This document shows, piece by piece, positions 41,883-50,728 of a DNA stretch of 64,000 nucleotides. The DNA lies in assembly GCF_027912415.1 (NCBI RefSeq), contig NZ_CP115175.1, positions 186,001-250,000 of the forward strand, read 5' to 3'. The translations under genes and the position numbers were made by a program. This DNA comes from Homoserinibacter sp. YIM 151385. GTDB taxonomy: Bacteria; Actinomycetota; Actinomycetes; Actinomycetales; Microbacteriaceae. The notes under the pieces are model-generated. The model worked only from the letters and a program-made list of their open reading frames with translations, ran no database searches and was not told the DNA's origin. Every line of letters starts with the position of its first letter. The first letter of the stretch is position 1.

Positions 41883-42338
41883 TCAGGAGCGGCCGGCGCC
41901 CTCGGCGCTCTCGAGCGCGTGCTCGAGCGCGACCCAGCCGAGCATGGCGCACTTCACGCGCGCGAGGTAGCGGGAGACGCCGCCGAGCGCGACGGCGTCG
42001 CCGAAGAGCTCGGGGTCGAGCTCCTCGCGTCCGCGCGACCGCAGCACCTCGCGGAAGCGCTCGATGCGCTCGTGCAGCACCGGGACCTCGAGCCCCGTCG
42101 CGAGCTCCGAGAGGAGGGATGCGGAGGCCTGCGAGATCGCGCAGCCCTCGCCCTCCCAGGTGATCGATATGACGCGGCCGGCCCCGAGCTCGACGCCGAG
42201 CGTGATCTCGTCGCCGCAGGTCGGATTGATCTGGTGCGAGCGGTGCGCCAGCCCGCTCGTGTCGCCGCGGCCCTCGGGGGTTCGCGAATGATCGAGGATG
42301 AGCTCCTGGTAGAGCGTCTGCAGGTCGGCGGAGCTCAT
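41883..42338 (-). CDS. sufU: Fe-S cluster assembly sulfur-transfer protein SufU
   Basis: A 151-residue zinc-dependent sulfurtransferase that takes sulfur from SufS for Fe-S cluster building. Conserved Cys-containing motifs are NPTCGDE, GEGCAISQASASLL and RVKCAMLGW. The ATG overlaps the sufS stop by 4 bases. The pair stands apart from a sufBCD cluster, which is not in this window. Confidence 0.95.
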   Translation of the reverse strand: MSSADLQTLYQELILDHSRTPEGRGDTSGLAHRSHQINPTCGDEITLGVELGAGRVISITWEGEGCAISQASASLLSELATGLEVPVLHERIERFREVLRSRGREELDPELFGDAVALGGVSRYLARVKCAMLGWVALEHALESAEGAGRS

Positions 42339-43630
42339 GCGCGCACCCCGAAGAAGCCGGCGGCGTCGCGGACGGCGGCGAGCGCGAGCTCGACCTCCTC
42401 GGCCGTCGTGTAGACGGCGGCGCTCATGCGAGCCGTGGCGGTGAGGCCGAGGCGACGGTGCAGGGGCTGCGCGCAGTGGTGGCCGACGCGGATCGCGATG
42501 CCCCGGTCGTCGAGGAACTGGCCGAGGTCGTGCGCGTGCACGCCCTCGAGGGCGAAGCTCGCGAGACCGACCCGCTCCGCGCCGGGCGCCCCGCGGAGGA
42601 CCCGCACGCCCGGGATCGCGGCGAGCCCGTCGACCATCTGCGCACCGAGCTCGCGCTCGTGCGCCGCCACGCGATCCATGCCGAGCGACTCGAGGTAGTC
42701 GACGGCCGCCGCGAGCCCGACCGCCTGCGACACCGGCTGCGTGCCCGCCTCGAAGCGCTGCGGCGGCGGGAGGAACTCGGACCGCTCCATCGTGACGCGC
42801 GTGATGACCGAGCCGCCGGTCGTGACGGGCGGCAGCGCGGCGAGGATCTCGCGGCGGCCCGCGAGGACGCCGACGCCCGAGGGCCCCAGCATCTTGTGGC
42901 CGGAGAAGACCGCGAGGTCGACGTCGAGCGCGCGGAGGTCGAGGGGGAGCTGCGGGGCGGACTGGCACGCGTCGAGGACGACGAGCGCGCCGACCTCGCG
43001 CGCGCGGGCGATGACGGGCGCGATCGGCGAGACGGTCCCGATGACGTTGGAGACGTGCGCGAGCGCGACGACGCGGGTGCGCTCGCCGAGGAGCGCGTCG
43101 AGCTCGTCGAGCACGAGCGCGCCGTCGTCGTCGACGGGGATGAATCGGAGCACCGCGCCGGTGCGGAGGGCGAGCTGCTGCCACGGCACGAGGTTCGCGT
43201 GATGCTCGAGCTCGGTGACGAGGATCTCGTCGCCCGGCTCGAGGGCGAGCTCGCGCATCGCGGGCTCCTCCTGCACGGCGGCGTTCGAGAGCGCGTAGGC
43301 GACGAGGTTGAGGCCCGCGGTCGCGTTCGCGGTCCAGACCACCTCGTCGGCGCCGACGCCGACGAAGCCGGCGATGCGCTCGCGAGCCTGCTCGAACTCC
43401 TCGGTCGCCTCGGCGGCGAGCGTGTGGGCCCCGCGGTGGACGGCGGAGTTGCGGTGCTCGGCGAACTCGCGCTCGGCATCCAGCACGGTGCGCGGACGCT
43501 GCGAGGTGGCGCCCGAGTCGAGGTACACGAGCGGCCGCCCGTTGACCGATTCGCCGAGGATCGGGAAGTCGGCTCGGATGCGGCGGATCTCGTCGTCGCT
43601 CAGGGGTGCGGTGCTCGTGGTCGTCGTCAT
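42335..43630 (-). CDS. sufS: Cysteine desulfurase SufS
   Basis: A 431-residue PLP enzyme that removes sulfur from L-cysteine. It has PLP-Lys ~246 in FSGHKMLGPSG, active Cys ~386 in RVGHHCAQPLHRRLG, and YLDSGATSQRP at the substrate end. ATG at 43630 (MTTTTSTAPLSDDE) is preferred over an upstream start. It is coupled to sufU. Confidence 0.95.
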   Translation of the reverse strand: MTTTTSTAPLSDDEIRRIRADFPILGESVNGRPLVYLDSGATSQRPRTVLDAEREFAEHRNSAVHRGAHTLAAEATEEFEQARERIAGFVGVGADEVVWTANATAGLNLVAYALSNAAVQEEPAMRELALEPGDEILVTELEHHANLVPWQQLALRTGAVLRFIPVDDDGALVLDELDALLGERTRVVALAHVSNVIGTVSPIAPVIARAREVGALVVLDACQSAPQLPLDLRALDVDLAVFSGHKMLGPSGVGVLAGRREILAALPPVTTGGSVITRVTMERSEFLPPPQRFEAGTQPVSQAVGLAAAVDYLESLGMDRVAAHERELGAQMVDGLAAIPGVRVLRGAPGAERVGLASFALEGVHAHDLGQFLDDRGIAIRVGHHCAQPLHRRLGLTATARMSAAVYTTAEEVELALAAVRDAAGFFGVRA

Positions 43631-43702
43631 GCTCGCTCTGGTGCTCGGCCGTTCCGCGGTGCGCGGACCACCCATTGTCTCGCGATCGGGCGGCCGCCGC
43701 TG

Positions 43703-45022
43703 TCAGAAGTCGAAGAGGTTGGCGCGGATGCCGCCGTCGCCGTACTCGGTGCGGAGGACGCCGCGTCGGCGCAGCACCGGCACGAGCTCGTCGAGCATGC
43801 GGTGCACCGTGACGGGGTGGAGGTCGCCGGAGAGGATGATGCCGTCGTTGTCGGCGTCGTCGCCGAGCGCTTCGAGCACATCGGCGAGCTCCTCGGCGGT
43901 GCCGACCGTGCCGCCGTCGGGGAGGCGCCGCCGGCGGGCCTTCGCAGCCGCGAGCTCCCGCAGCGTCGCATCCTCGAAGCGCTCGTAGGGGCCTCGCAGG
44001 CCGCGGATGGTGCCCTGCGAGACGTGGTCGCCGAAGATCGCCGGGTCGAGCGGCCGGTCCCAGTCGAGCACCGTGAGATCGGTCTCGAGATCGCTCGACT
44101 GGCCCGCGAGGATGTCCGCGATCGCCGCGTCGTCGGGCGAGGCGGAGGCGCGCACGAGCCGGTCCGCCTCTTCGGGGCTCGAGACGAGCTCGGGCTTCAC
44201 GACGAAGAGGATGCGGATGCCGGCGGCGCTGCGCCCGTGCTCGCGGGCGGCCTCGTGGATGCGGGCCCGGTAGGCGCGGATCGAGTCGACGTCGAGCGGC
44301 GAGAGCGCGAGCTGCACGTCCGAGTTGCGTCCCGCGAAGGCGAGGCCGGGGCCCGAGCCGCCGGGGGAGACGATGGCGGGCTCGCCCAGGTCCCCGAAGG
44401 GCGGCGCGTTGAGCGGCCCCGCGACCCGGAAGTGCTCGCCCTCGTGGCGGAAGGCGTCGAGCCTCGAGGCGTCCGCGTAGCGTCCCGTCTCCGCATCCTC
44501 GACGAGCGCGCCATCGCCCCAGCTGCGCCAGAGGCGCCGCAGGAGCGAGGTCCACTCCTCGGCGCGCTCGTACGCGGCGTCGTGGGCGAGCTCGGGGAGG
44601 CCGACGTGCCGTGCGCTCTTGACGTCCGTCACGACGTTGAGGCCGAAGCGCCCCCGGCTGAGATGGTGGAGCGTGGCCGCCTGCCGCGCGGCGAGGTACG
44701 GCGGCGTGATGCCGGCGTTCACGGTCGGGGCGACGCCGATCGAGCGGGTGGCCTGGAACAGGTAGGGCGCGAGCAGGAGCGGGTCGAGCTTGGGCCCGCC
44801 GTAGGCCTCGCGGATGCGCACGTCGAGGGTCTCCTCCGTGCCGAGCGAGATCGCGTCCTCCGCGATGACGAGGTCGAGGCCCGCCTGCTCGAGCTCGCGC
44901 ACGGCCTGCTGGTAGATCGCGGGGTCGGTCCAGCGCCAGTCCCAGCGCTGGGAGGGCCGCTTCCAGCCCTGCGGGCCGAAGCCGCGCGAGAAGAACCAGC
45001 CGAGGTGCTGCATCCGGGTCAT
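43703..45022 (-). CDS. LLM-class flavin-dependent monooxygenase (NtaA/SnaA/DszA type)
   Basis: A 439-residue TIM-barrel enzyme using reduced flavin and O2. It has LVIAEDAISLG near the start, ATRSIGVAPTVNAGITPPYLAARQAATL, SRGRFGLNVVTDVKSA and EPAIVSPGGSGPGLAFAGRNSD. Relatives oxidise chelators, antibiotics or organosulfur compounds. It lies 8 bases after metY and near sufSU, which favours a sulfur-scavenging role, by inference. Confidence 0.88.
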   Translation of the reverse strand: MTRMQHLGWFFSRGFGPQGWKRPSQRWDWRWTDPAIYQQAVRELEQAGLDLVIAEDAISLGTEETLDVRIREAYGGPKLDPLLLAPYLFQATRSIGVAPTVNAGITPPYLAARQAATLHHLSRGRFGLNVVTDVKSARHVGLPELAHDAAYERAEEWTSLLRRLWRSWGDGALVEDAETGRYADASRLDAFRHEGEHFRVAGPLNAPPFGDLGEPAIVSPGGSGPGLAFAGRNSDVQLALSPLDVDSIRAYRARIHEAAREHGRSAAGIRILFVVKPELVSSPEEADRLVRASASPDDAAIADILAGQSSDLETDLTVLDWDRPLDPAIFGDHVSQGTIRGLRGPYERFEDATLRELAAAKARRRRLPDGGTVGTAEELADVLEALGDDADNDGIILSGDLHPVTVHRMLDELVPVLRRRGVLRTEYGDGGIRANLFDF

Positions 45023-45030
45023 GGGCGCTC

Positions 45031-46386
45031 CTAGGCGACGGCGGCCGCAGCCGACTCGCGCTCCCGGTCCGGCGAGGTGGCGGCCGTGGCGGCGTCGAGC
45101 GCTCGGCCGAGGTCGGCGCGGAGGTCCTCGAGCTCCTCGATGCCGACCGAGATCCGCAGGGTGCCGTCCTCGACGCCGCCCGCGCGCCGCTCCTCGGGGG
45201 TGCGCTGCGCGTGCGAGGTGGTGGCGGGGTGGAGCAGCAGCGTCCGCACGTCGCCGACGTGCGTCATGTGGCTCGCGAGCCGCACCGCGCCGAGGACCGC
45301 TCGCGCTGCCGGCTCCCCGCCGCGCACGGTGAAGGAGAACACCGCGCCGACACCGCGCGGGAAGTCGCGGCGCGCGAGCTCGAGGTGGCGGCTGCCGGGG
45401 AGGGCGGCGTGGTCGACGCGCTCGACGGCGGGCTGCTCGGCGAGCCAGGTCGCGAGGGCGAGCGCGCTCGCGGTCTGCCGCGCCATCCGCAGCGACAGCG
45501 TCTCGATCCCGAGCTGGATGACGAAGGCGCTGAGCGGCGAGAGCACGGGCCCGAACCGCGGGGCGACGACGCCGCGCGCGTAGGCGCCGAGCGCCTGCCG
45601 TCCGTATCGGCCCGCGAAGCTGTCGCCGCCGAGCGAGGGATGCGGTGCATGCAGGTGCGGGAAGCGCTCCGCCGGGTAGTCGAAGCCGCCGTCGACGACG
45701 ACCCCGCCGAGGGCGGCCCCGTGCCCGGCGAGGAACTTGCTCGCCGAGTGCACGACGACGGCGGCCCCGTGCTCGGCGGGCCGGAAGAGGTAGGGCGTCG
45801 CGAAGGTGCTGTCGACGACGAGCGGCACGCCGTGCTCGCGCCCGAGGGCCGCGATCGCCCCCGTGTCGACGAGGTCGGTGCCGGGGTTCGCGATCGACTC
45901 CGTGAAGAGCGCGCGCGTCTCGGGGCGGATCGCGGCGCGCCACGCGGCGAGGTCGAGCGGGTCGTCGATGAAGTCGACCGCGATCCCGAGCCGGCCGAGG
46001 TCGTCGCGGACGAGCCCGCGGGTGCCCTCGTAGATGGCGCTCGAGACGACGAGATGGTCGCCGGAGCCCGCGAGGGCGAGGAGCGCCGTCGTCACGGCCG
46101 CCTGCCCGCTCGCGACGAGCAGCGCGCCGAGGCCCCCCTCGAGCACCTGGATGCGCCGCTCGACCGCCTCGACGGTCGGGTTGCCCATCCGCGTGTAGGT
46201 GTAGCCATCGGCCTCGCCCGCGAACCGGTCGCGCGCGGTGTCGAAGTCCTCGAAGACGAAGCCGGCGGTGAGGTGGATCGGGGGGATGCGGGCGCCGTGG
46301 TCGCCGTCGGGCGAGGCGCCCGCGTGGACCTGCGCGGTCGCGAAGCCGTGCGGCTCGGGCTCCCACGTCGCGGACATGCGGGCCAT
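45031..46386 (-). CDS. metY: O-acetylhomoserine sulfhydrylase / Cys-Met metabolism PLP enzyme
   Basis: A 451-residue gamma-family PLP enzyme. It has RMGNPTVEAVERRIQVLEGG, VVDSTFATPYLFRP, PLP-Lys ~217 in VVHSASKFLAGHG and a C-terminal EDGTLRISVGIEELEDL. It most likely makes homocysteine from O-acetylhomoserine and sulfide; other gamma-family activities cannot be excluded. ATG starts at 46386 and 46377 are both possible. It leads directly into the flavin monooxygenase gene, so the two probably share an mRNA. No SAM or similar riboswitch was seen in front. Confidence 0.9.
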   Translation of the reverse strand: MARMSATWEPEPHGFATAQVHAGASPDGDHGARIPPIHLTAGFVFEDFDTARDRFAGEADGYTYTRMGNPTVEAVERRIQVLEGGLGALLVASGQAAVTTALLALAGSGDHLVVSSAIYEGTRGLVRDDLGRLGIAVDFIDDPLDLAAWRAAIRPETRALFTESIANPGTDLVDTGAIAALGREHGVPLVVDSTFATPYLFRPAEHGAAVVVHSASKFLAGHGAALGGVVVDGGFDYPAERFPHLHAPHPSLGGDSFAGRYGRQALGAYARGVVAPRFGPVLSPLSAFVIQLGIETLSLRMARQTASALALATWLAEQPAVERVDHAALPGSRHLELARRDFPRGVGAVFSFTVRGGEPAARAVLGAVRLASHMTHVGDVRTLLLHPATTSHAQRTPEERRAGGVEDGTLRISVGIEELEDLRADLGRALDAATAATSPDRERESAAAAVA

Positions 46387-46451
46387 GCTCGCACGCCGTC
46401 CGCGCCGCGCGAAGCCGTGTGACGCCGCGTTGCGGGCGGCCTCCGGCGGTC

Positions 46452-47720
46452 CTAGGCGGGCACCCGCTCGAGCGGCGCGACGAGGCGGTCGAAGACGACG
46501 GCCCGATCGAACTGCATCGCGTGGGCGCGGGCCGCGTCCGCGCGTCGCGCGCGCTCCGCGGGGTCGAGCTCGAGCGAGCCGTCGATCGCCGCCGCGATGG
46601 CGTCGGCATCCTCGACGGGGACGATGGTCGCGTGCTCGCCCACCGCCTCCCCGATCCCGCCCGTGAGGGCCGTGATGACGGGTCCGCCGCCCGCGAGCAT
46701 CTTCTCCGCGAGCGCGATGCCGAAGGTCTCGACGAACTCCGGCGTCGCCTTGCTCGGCAGCACGTAGCTCGCGCAGCCGGCCATGAGGTGCGGCTTCTCC
46801 TCGTCGTCGACGTCGTCGAGGAAGCGGATGCGGGAGGCCGCCGGGGAGGCCGCGGCGCGCTCGCGGAGCGCCGCCGCCTCGGGACCGCGACCCGCGATGA
46901 CGAGCACCTTGTCGCCGACGCGCGACGCGCGCTCGAAGCCCGCGATGAGGTCGTCGACCCCCTTCGCGCGCTGCAGGCGCGAGAGGAACAGGATGTAGCC
47001 CTCCGGCTCGAGCCCGCGGGAGGCGAGCACGGCCGCCGTCCGCGACGGGTCGAGGTCGAGGTAGGCGCTCGTGTCGATCGCGGGGTAGGAGACGCGCACG
47101 CGGTCGCGCACCTGCGCCGCGAAGGCGGTGCCGTGCCGCACGTCGATCTCGGCGGCCGAGGCGATGATGAGCTCGCGCGTGTAGTCGGAGACCGCGACCA
47201 CGTGGTCCTGCGAGAGGTAGCTCGTGAGGATGTGGGCGGCGGCGCCGAACTCGTCGCGGTCGAGGCAGGCGCGCACGACGTTCGTGACGTCGGAGCCGAC
47301 GGCCTCCGCGATCGTCTGCACGTCGACCGGCAGGCCGGTGGCGCGTGCGGCGCGCACCGCGTCCGCGACCGCGATCGTGTGCGGCGAGAGGTAGAGGGAG
47401 AGCGCGACGGTCGGCACGCCGTCGGTGAAGAGCTCGACGAGGCGGCCGGTGAGCCCCGCCAGGTAGCGGCCGTCGGGCACCTTGTAGTCGCCGACGGGCG
47501 CGGGGCGCTCGACGACGATCCCCGGGCTGTAGGGCAGCACCCGGTCGAGCGGCTTGAGCGGCAGGCCGCTCGCCTCGAGCCGCTCGATCGGCCAGGTCAC
47601 GATGCGGACCTCGTCGAAGCCGCGCGTCAGCGCGACCTCGGCGAGGTTGCGCGCCTCGACGCTGTGCCCGCAGATCACGGGGTCGGCTCGGACGACGATC
47701 ACGAGGCGTCGGTCGGTCAT
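46452..47720 (-). CDS. Glycosyltransferase family 4 protein
   Basis: A 422-residue GT-B transferase. The N-terminal half has VVRADPVICGHSVEARNLAE. The C-terminal nucleotide-sugar half has YILFLSRLQRAKGVDDLIAGF, FLDDVDDEEKPHLMAGCASYVLPS and the EX7E-type EFVETFGIALAEKML. It is coupled by 4 bases to the GH92 mannosidase gene upstream, so a mannose-containing glycan is a reasonable guess. The acceptor is unknown. Confidence 0.88.
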   Translation of the reverse strand: MTDRRLVIVVRADPVICGHSVEARNLAEVALTRGFDEVRIVTWPIERLEASGLPLKPLDRVLPYSPGIVVERPAPVGDYKVPDGRYLAGLTGRLVELFTDGVPTVALSLYLSPHTIAVADAVRAARATGLPVDVQTIAEAVGSDVTNVVRACLDRDEFGAAAHILTSYLSQDHVVAVSDYTRELIIASAAEIDVRHGTAFAAQVRDRVRVSYPAIDTSAYLDLDPSRTAAVLASRGLEPEGYILFLSRLQRAKGVDDLIAGFERASRVGDKVLVIAGRGPEAAALRERAAASPAASRIRFLDDVDDEEKPHLMAGCASYVLPSKATPEFVETFGIALAEKMLAGGGPVITALTGGIGEAVGEHATIVPVEDADAIAAAIDGSLELDPAERARRADAARAHAMQFDRAVVFDRLVAPLERVPA

Positions 47721-49993
47721 GATGCGGCTCCTGCGGTGGGTGCGGTGGTGGTCGTGGGAGGTGCGGCCGGGGATGCGGCGGCCGTCTGCGGCGAGGACGC
47801 GCCGGGGGAGGAGGGCGGCCGGTGCGCCGCCGAGCTCGCCCAGCCGCTCGGCTCGGGCCCGAGGGTCACGAGCAGCTCGCCGCCGCGGTGGAGGGCGTCG
47901 CCCGGGATCCAGCCGCCCTCGACCGTCGCGCCGTCGAGCTCGACGGTCTGGACGTACTGCGCCGGCCCGTCGCGCTCGGGCTCGCGGAACCCGCGCGTGC
48001 GGATCGCGAAGCGCTCCTCGCCCACCCGGAGGTCGGCGCGCTTCACGGCGGGCGCGTTGACGAGCAGCACGTTCTGGCCGGCGACCGGGAAGAGCCCGAG
48101 GGTGGCCCAGACCAGCCAGGAGCTGAGGCCCCCGGAGTCGTCGTTGCCGGGCAGCCCGCCCCGTCCCGTGCCGAACTGCTGGTGGAGGGCGGCGTGCACG
48201 ATCTCGGCCGTGCGATCCGGCCGGCCGGCGTAGTGGTACGCCCACGGCGCCTCCATGTCGGGCTCGTTGTTGAGCCCCTCGAAGCGGCCCAGCGCGTAGC
48301 CCGCGGCCATCTCGTCGAGTCCCGGTGCGACGCCGGGCTGGCGCACCGCATCCGCCCCGATCCCGAAGAAGCGGTCGAGCTGGGCGACGAAGGCGTCCTC
48401 GCCGCCGCTCAGCGCGATCCGGCCGGCCATGTCGTGCTGCAGCCGGAACGAGTAGTTGTACCGGCTGCCCTCGTAGAAGGTCGAGTCCTTGAGCAGCCCG
48501 GTCTCCCGGTCGTAGGCGTTCGCCCAGCGGGCCGCGAGCGGCCGCAGCTCCTCGAGGAGCGCCCGGTCGCCCATCCGCTCGGCGACCTTCGCGGTGCACC
48601 AGTAGCCGAAGGCGAGATCGAGCGTGTGGCTGATGGGATGCGCCTCGCCGTGCAGCAGGAAGTCCTCGCCGTAGGTGCGCCGCAGGTCGGCGTGCATGTG
48701 CACGAGCGCCCAGTCCCAGTCGATGCCGGGGAGCCCGAGCTGGCAGAGGTCGGCGAGGAAGGTGTGCGCCAGCGCGCTGCCCTGCCGTGAGAACCGGTCG
48801 CTGCCGCGGGCCATCCGGTAGCCGATCGGGAAGTTCCCCTCCTCCTCGCAGATCGTGAGGAGGGCGTTCGCGAGCTCGACGGCGCGCTCCGGCATGAGCG
48901 TCGTGAGCAGCGGCAGCTGGGTGCGGTAGATGTCCCACATGGTGCTGAGGTCGAAGGCGAATGGGCCCGAGGTCGGCCAGAACGGGCTCTCGTCGCGGGC
49001 CAGGCACGGCTTGATGAGGGAGTGGTAGAGCGCGGTCGCGAAGACCGTCTCGCGCTCCTCGGAGGCCGTCTCGATCGACACCTTGCGGAGCTCGCGCCGC
49101 CAGGCCTTCGCCGTGCGGTCCCGGCGCTCCGCGAAGCCGCCGTCGGCGCCGAGGTCGCGCCGGAGGTTCTCGCGGGCCTGCTCGACGCCGCGGAGCGAGA
49201 AGCCCATCCGCAGCTCGACCGTGCGGCCGGCCTCCGCGGGTCCCGCCCACATCAGCCCGAACGGCCGCAGCGTGGTGGGGCGGATGTGGCTGAAGTCGAG
49301 GCGGCTGCCGCCCGGCATGAGCCGGCGGTCGTACCAGAGCATCTGGCGCCAGTCCTCGGCGTCGCACTCGATGTGCACCGCGAGCGGCGTGCCCTCGACG
49401 ACGATCTCGCCCTGCGCGATGCCGGGGCCGACCGATTCGAGCTGCGCGCGCAGCGGCACGGTCGCGCCGTAGGGGATGTCGAGGCCGCCGAGCGAGAAGT
49501 CGATGACGACGCGCGCGCTCCGCGCCGCGGGGAAGGTCACCCGGTGGACGGCGCTCTTCGGTCCGACCGTGATCTCGTCGCGCACCCCGGAGGCGAGCGT
49601 CGCGGCGTAGCGGCCGGGGGAGGCCTCCTCCTCGGTGATCTCCCACCGGGCGCCGAGCTCGTCGAGCGGCACCACCATGGGCGTCACCCGGAGGTAGTTG
49701 TAGTACTTGCGGATCGCGCCCGTGCCGGACTGCTGGAAGTGCGTGAAGCCGGAGGCGAGCTGCCGGTCGTGGAGCGTCGGCGGCACGCCCTCGGTCGCGA
49801 GGTCGTAGCGGCCGTAGCCCGTCGGATAGGCGCCGGAGTACGCGCACGCCGAGACCATGCCGAGCGGGTGCGTCGCGCCCGGGTGGGTGTTGCCGATCTG
49901 CGGCTTCGGCCACCACCAGCTCGCCGCGATGCCGCTCGGGGGCGGCAGCTCGGTCGCCTCGGTGCCGATGAACGGGTCGACGCGCTCGATCAC
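47717..49993 (-). CDS. GH92-family alpha-mannosidase-type glycosidase
   Basis: A 758-residue Ca2+-dependent exo-glycosidase family, chiefly alpha-1,2-mannosidases. It has DPFIGTEATELPPP at the start, SGFTHFQQSGTGAI, LSTMWDIYRTQLPLL, and the catalytic-base region GLPGNDDSGGLSSWLVW. The GTG at 49993 has GAGGGGACC upstream and is preferred over a GTG at 50023. No signal peptide is seen, so it may act inside the cell, unusual for GH92. The C-terminal ~40 residues are Ser/Pro/Thr-rich. Confidence 0.92.
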   Translation of the reverse strand: MIERVDPFIGTEATELPPPSGIAASWWWPKPQIGNTHPGATHPLGMVSACAYSGAYPTGYGRYDLATEGVPPTLHDRQLASGFTHFQQSGTGAIRKYYNYLRVTPMVVPLDELGARWEITEEEASPGRYAATLASGVRDEITVGPKSAVHRVTFPAARSARVVIDFSLGGLDIPYGATVPLRAQLESVGPGIAQGEIVVEGTPLAVHIECDAEDWRQMLWYDRRLMPGGSRLDFSHIRPTTLRPFGLMWAGPAEAGRTVELRMGFSLRGVEQARENLRRDLGADGGFAERRDRTAKAWRRELRKVSIETASEERETVFATALYHSLIKPCLARDESPFWPTSGPFAFDLSTMWDIYRTQLPLLTTLMPERAVELANALLTICEEEGNFPIGYRMARGSDRFSRQGSALAHTFLADLCQLGLPGIDWDWALVHMHADLRRTYGEDFLLHGEAHPISHTLDLAFGYWCTAKVAERMGDRALLEELRPLAARWANAYDRETGLLKDSTFYEGSRYNYSFRLQHDMAGRIALSGGEDAFVAQLDRFFGIGADAVRQPGVAPGLDEMAAGYALGRFEGLNNEPDMEAPWAYHYAGRPDRTAEIVHAALHQQFGTGRGGLPGNDDSGGLSSWLVWATLGLFPVAGQNVLLVNAPAVKRADLRVGEERFAIRTRGFREPERDGPAQYVQTVELDGATVEGGWIPGDALHRGGELLVTLGPEPSGWASSAAHRPPSSPGASSPQTAAASPAAPPTTTTAPTAGAAS

Positions 49994-50033
49994 GCGGTCC
50001 CCTCGCGCAGCGACGGGCGGCACGGCGGCGTCG

Positions 50034-50048
50034 GTCCCATGATGGGAC
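50034..50048. promoter_or_regulatory. 15-base palindromic operator before GH92
   Basis: GTCCCATGATGGGAC has 7-bp perfect arms around a central G. It lies just downstream of a minus-strand -10-like TAGCGT and ~41 bases before the GH92 start, the position of a repressor site. The regulator is unknown. Confidence 0.5.
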
Positions 50049-50121
50049 GCTACGTGCCGGGCCGCCCGCTCGTGTTACGCGTGCGTGAAATCCGCGCGAC
50101 GATCAGCCGTCGCGCGAGGGC

Positions 50122-50640
50122 TCAGCGGTCGGCGCCCTCGAGGGAGCCCGTCGACTTGCCGGCCGGGTCGGTGATGAGGCAGAGGATCTCGCGGTCCGAG
50201 CCGCTCGTCCAGCTCTCCTGCGTGGGGGAGAGGTAGGTCGCGTCGAGCTCCGAGTCGTCGTAGGCGACGCCGACGAACTCCTCGAAGTTGTCGGTGTAGC
50301 AGGCCTCCTCGGCCGCCTGGTCGATGACGTCCTGGCTCGGGTAGTCGCCGTCCTCGAGGAGGACGTTCGCGAAGGCCTCGGCGTCGTGCTCCTCCGAGCA
50401 GGGGACGATCGGCACGGAGTCGATCTCGCCGGAGAGCGCGTCGCTGTCGATGCAGTCGCCGATCTTGATCGAGAAGACGTCGGCGTTCTCGTTGCCGGTG
50501 ACGACCTGGCCGTCCTCGTCGCGCTCGACGCCGCCGGTGAGCTCGTTGATGACGCTGCAGCCGCTCAGTGCGACGCCGAGCGCGGCGATGGCGCCGAGCG
50601 CGGCGAGACGGGCGAAGCGGGGACGGGTGCGGGATGCCAT
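50122..50640 (-). CDS. Lipoprotein with septum-formation-like domain
   Basis: A 172-residue exported lipoprotein. The signal peptide (LAALGAIAALGVALSGC) ends in the lipobox LSGC. The mature part has IKIGDCIDSDAL, IVPCSEEHDAEAFANVLL and a second Cys pair, resembling the actinobacterial Septum_form domain (VPCxxPHDAE pattern). Role unknown. Confidence 0.8.
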   Translation of the reverse strand: MASRTRPRFARLAALGAIAALGVALSGCSVINELTGGVERDEDGQVVTGNENADVFSIKIGDCIDSDALSGEIDSVPIVPCSEEHDAEAFANVLLEDGDYPSQDVIDQAAEEACYTDNFEEFVGVAYDDSELDATYLSPTQESWTSGSDREILCLITDPAGKSTGSLEGADR

Positions 50641-50728
50641 GGCAGGGTCTCTCGATCTCAGGATGCTCGTGGGGAGGAAAGGCGCGGAGCGCTCATGAAT
50701 CCTACAAGCTGAGAGAACGCCGAGCGAG

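Noticed and set aside
46387-46451. SAM-type riboswitch before metY
   Set aside because: Only 65 bases separate the two genes and no paired stems or conserved riboswitch core are visible.
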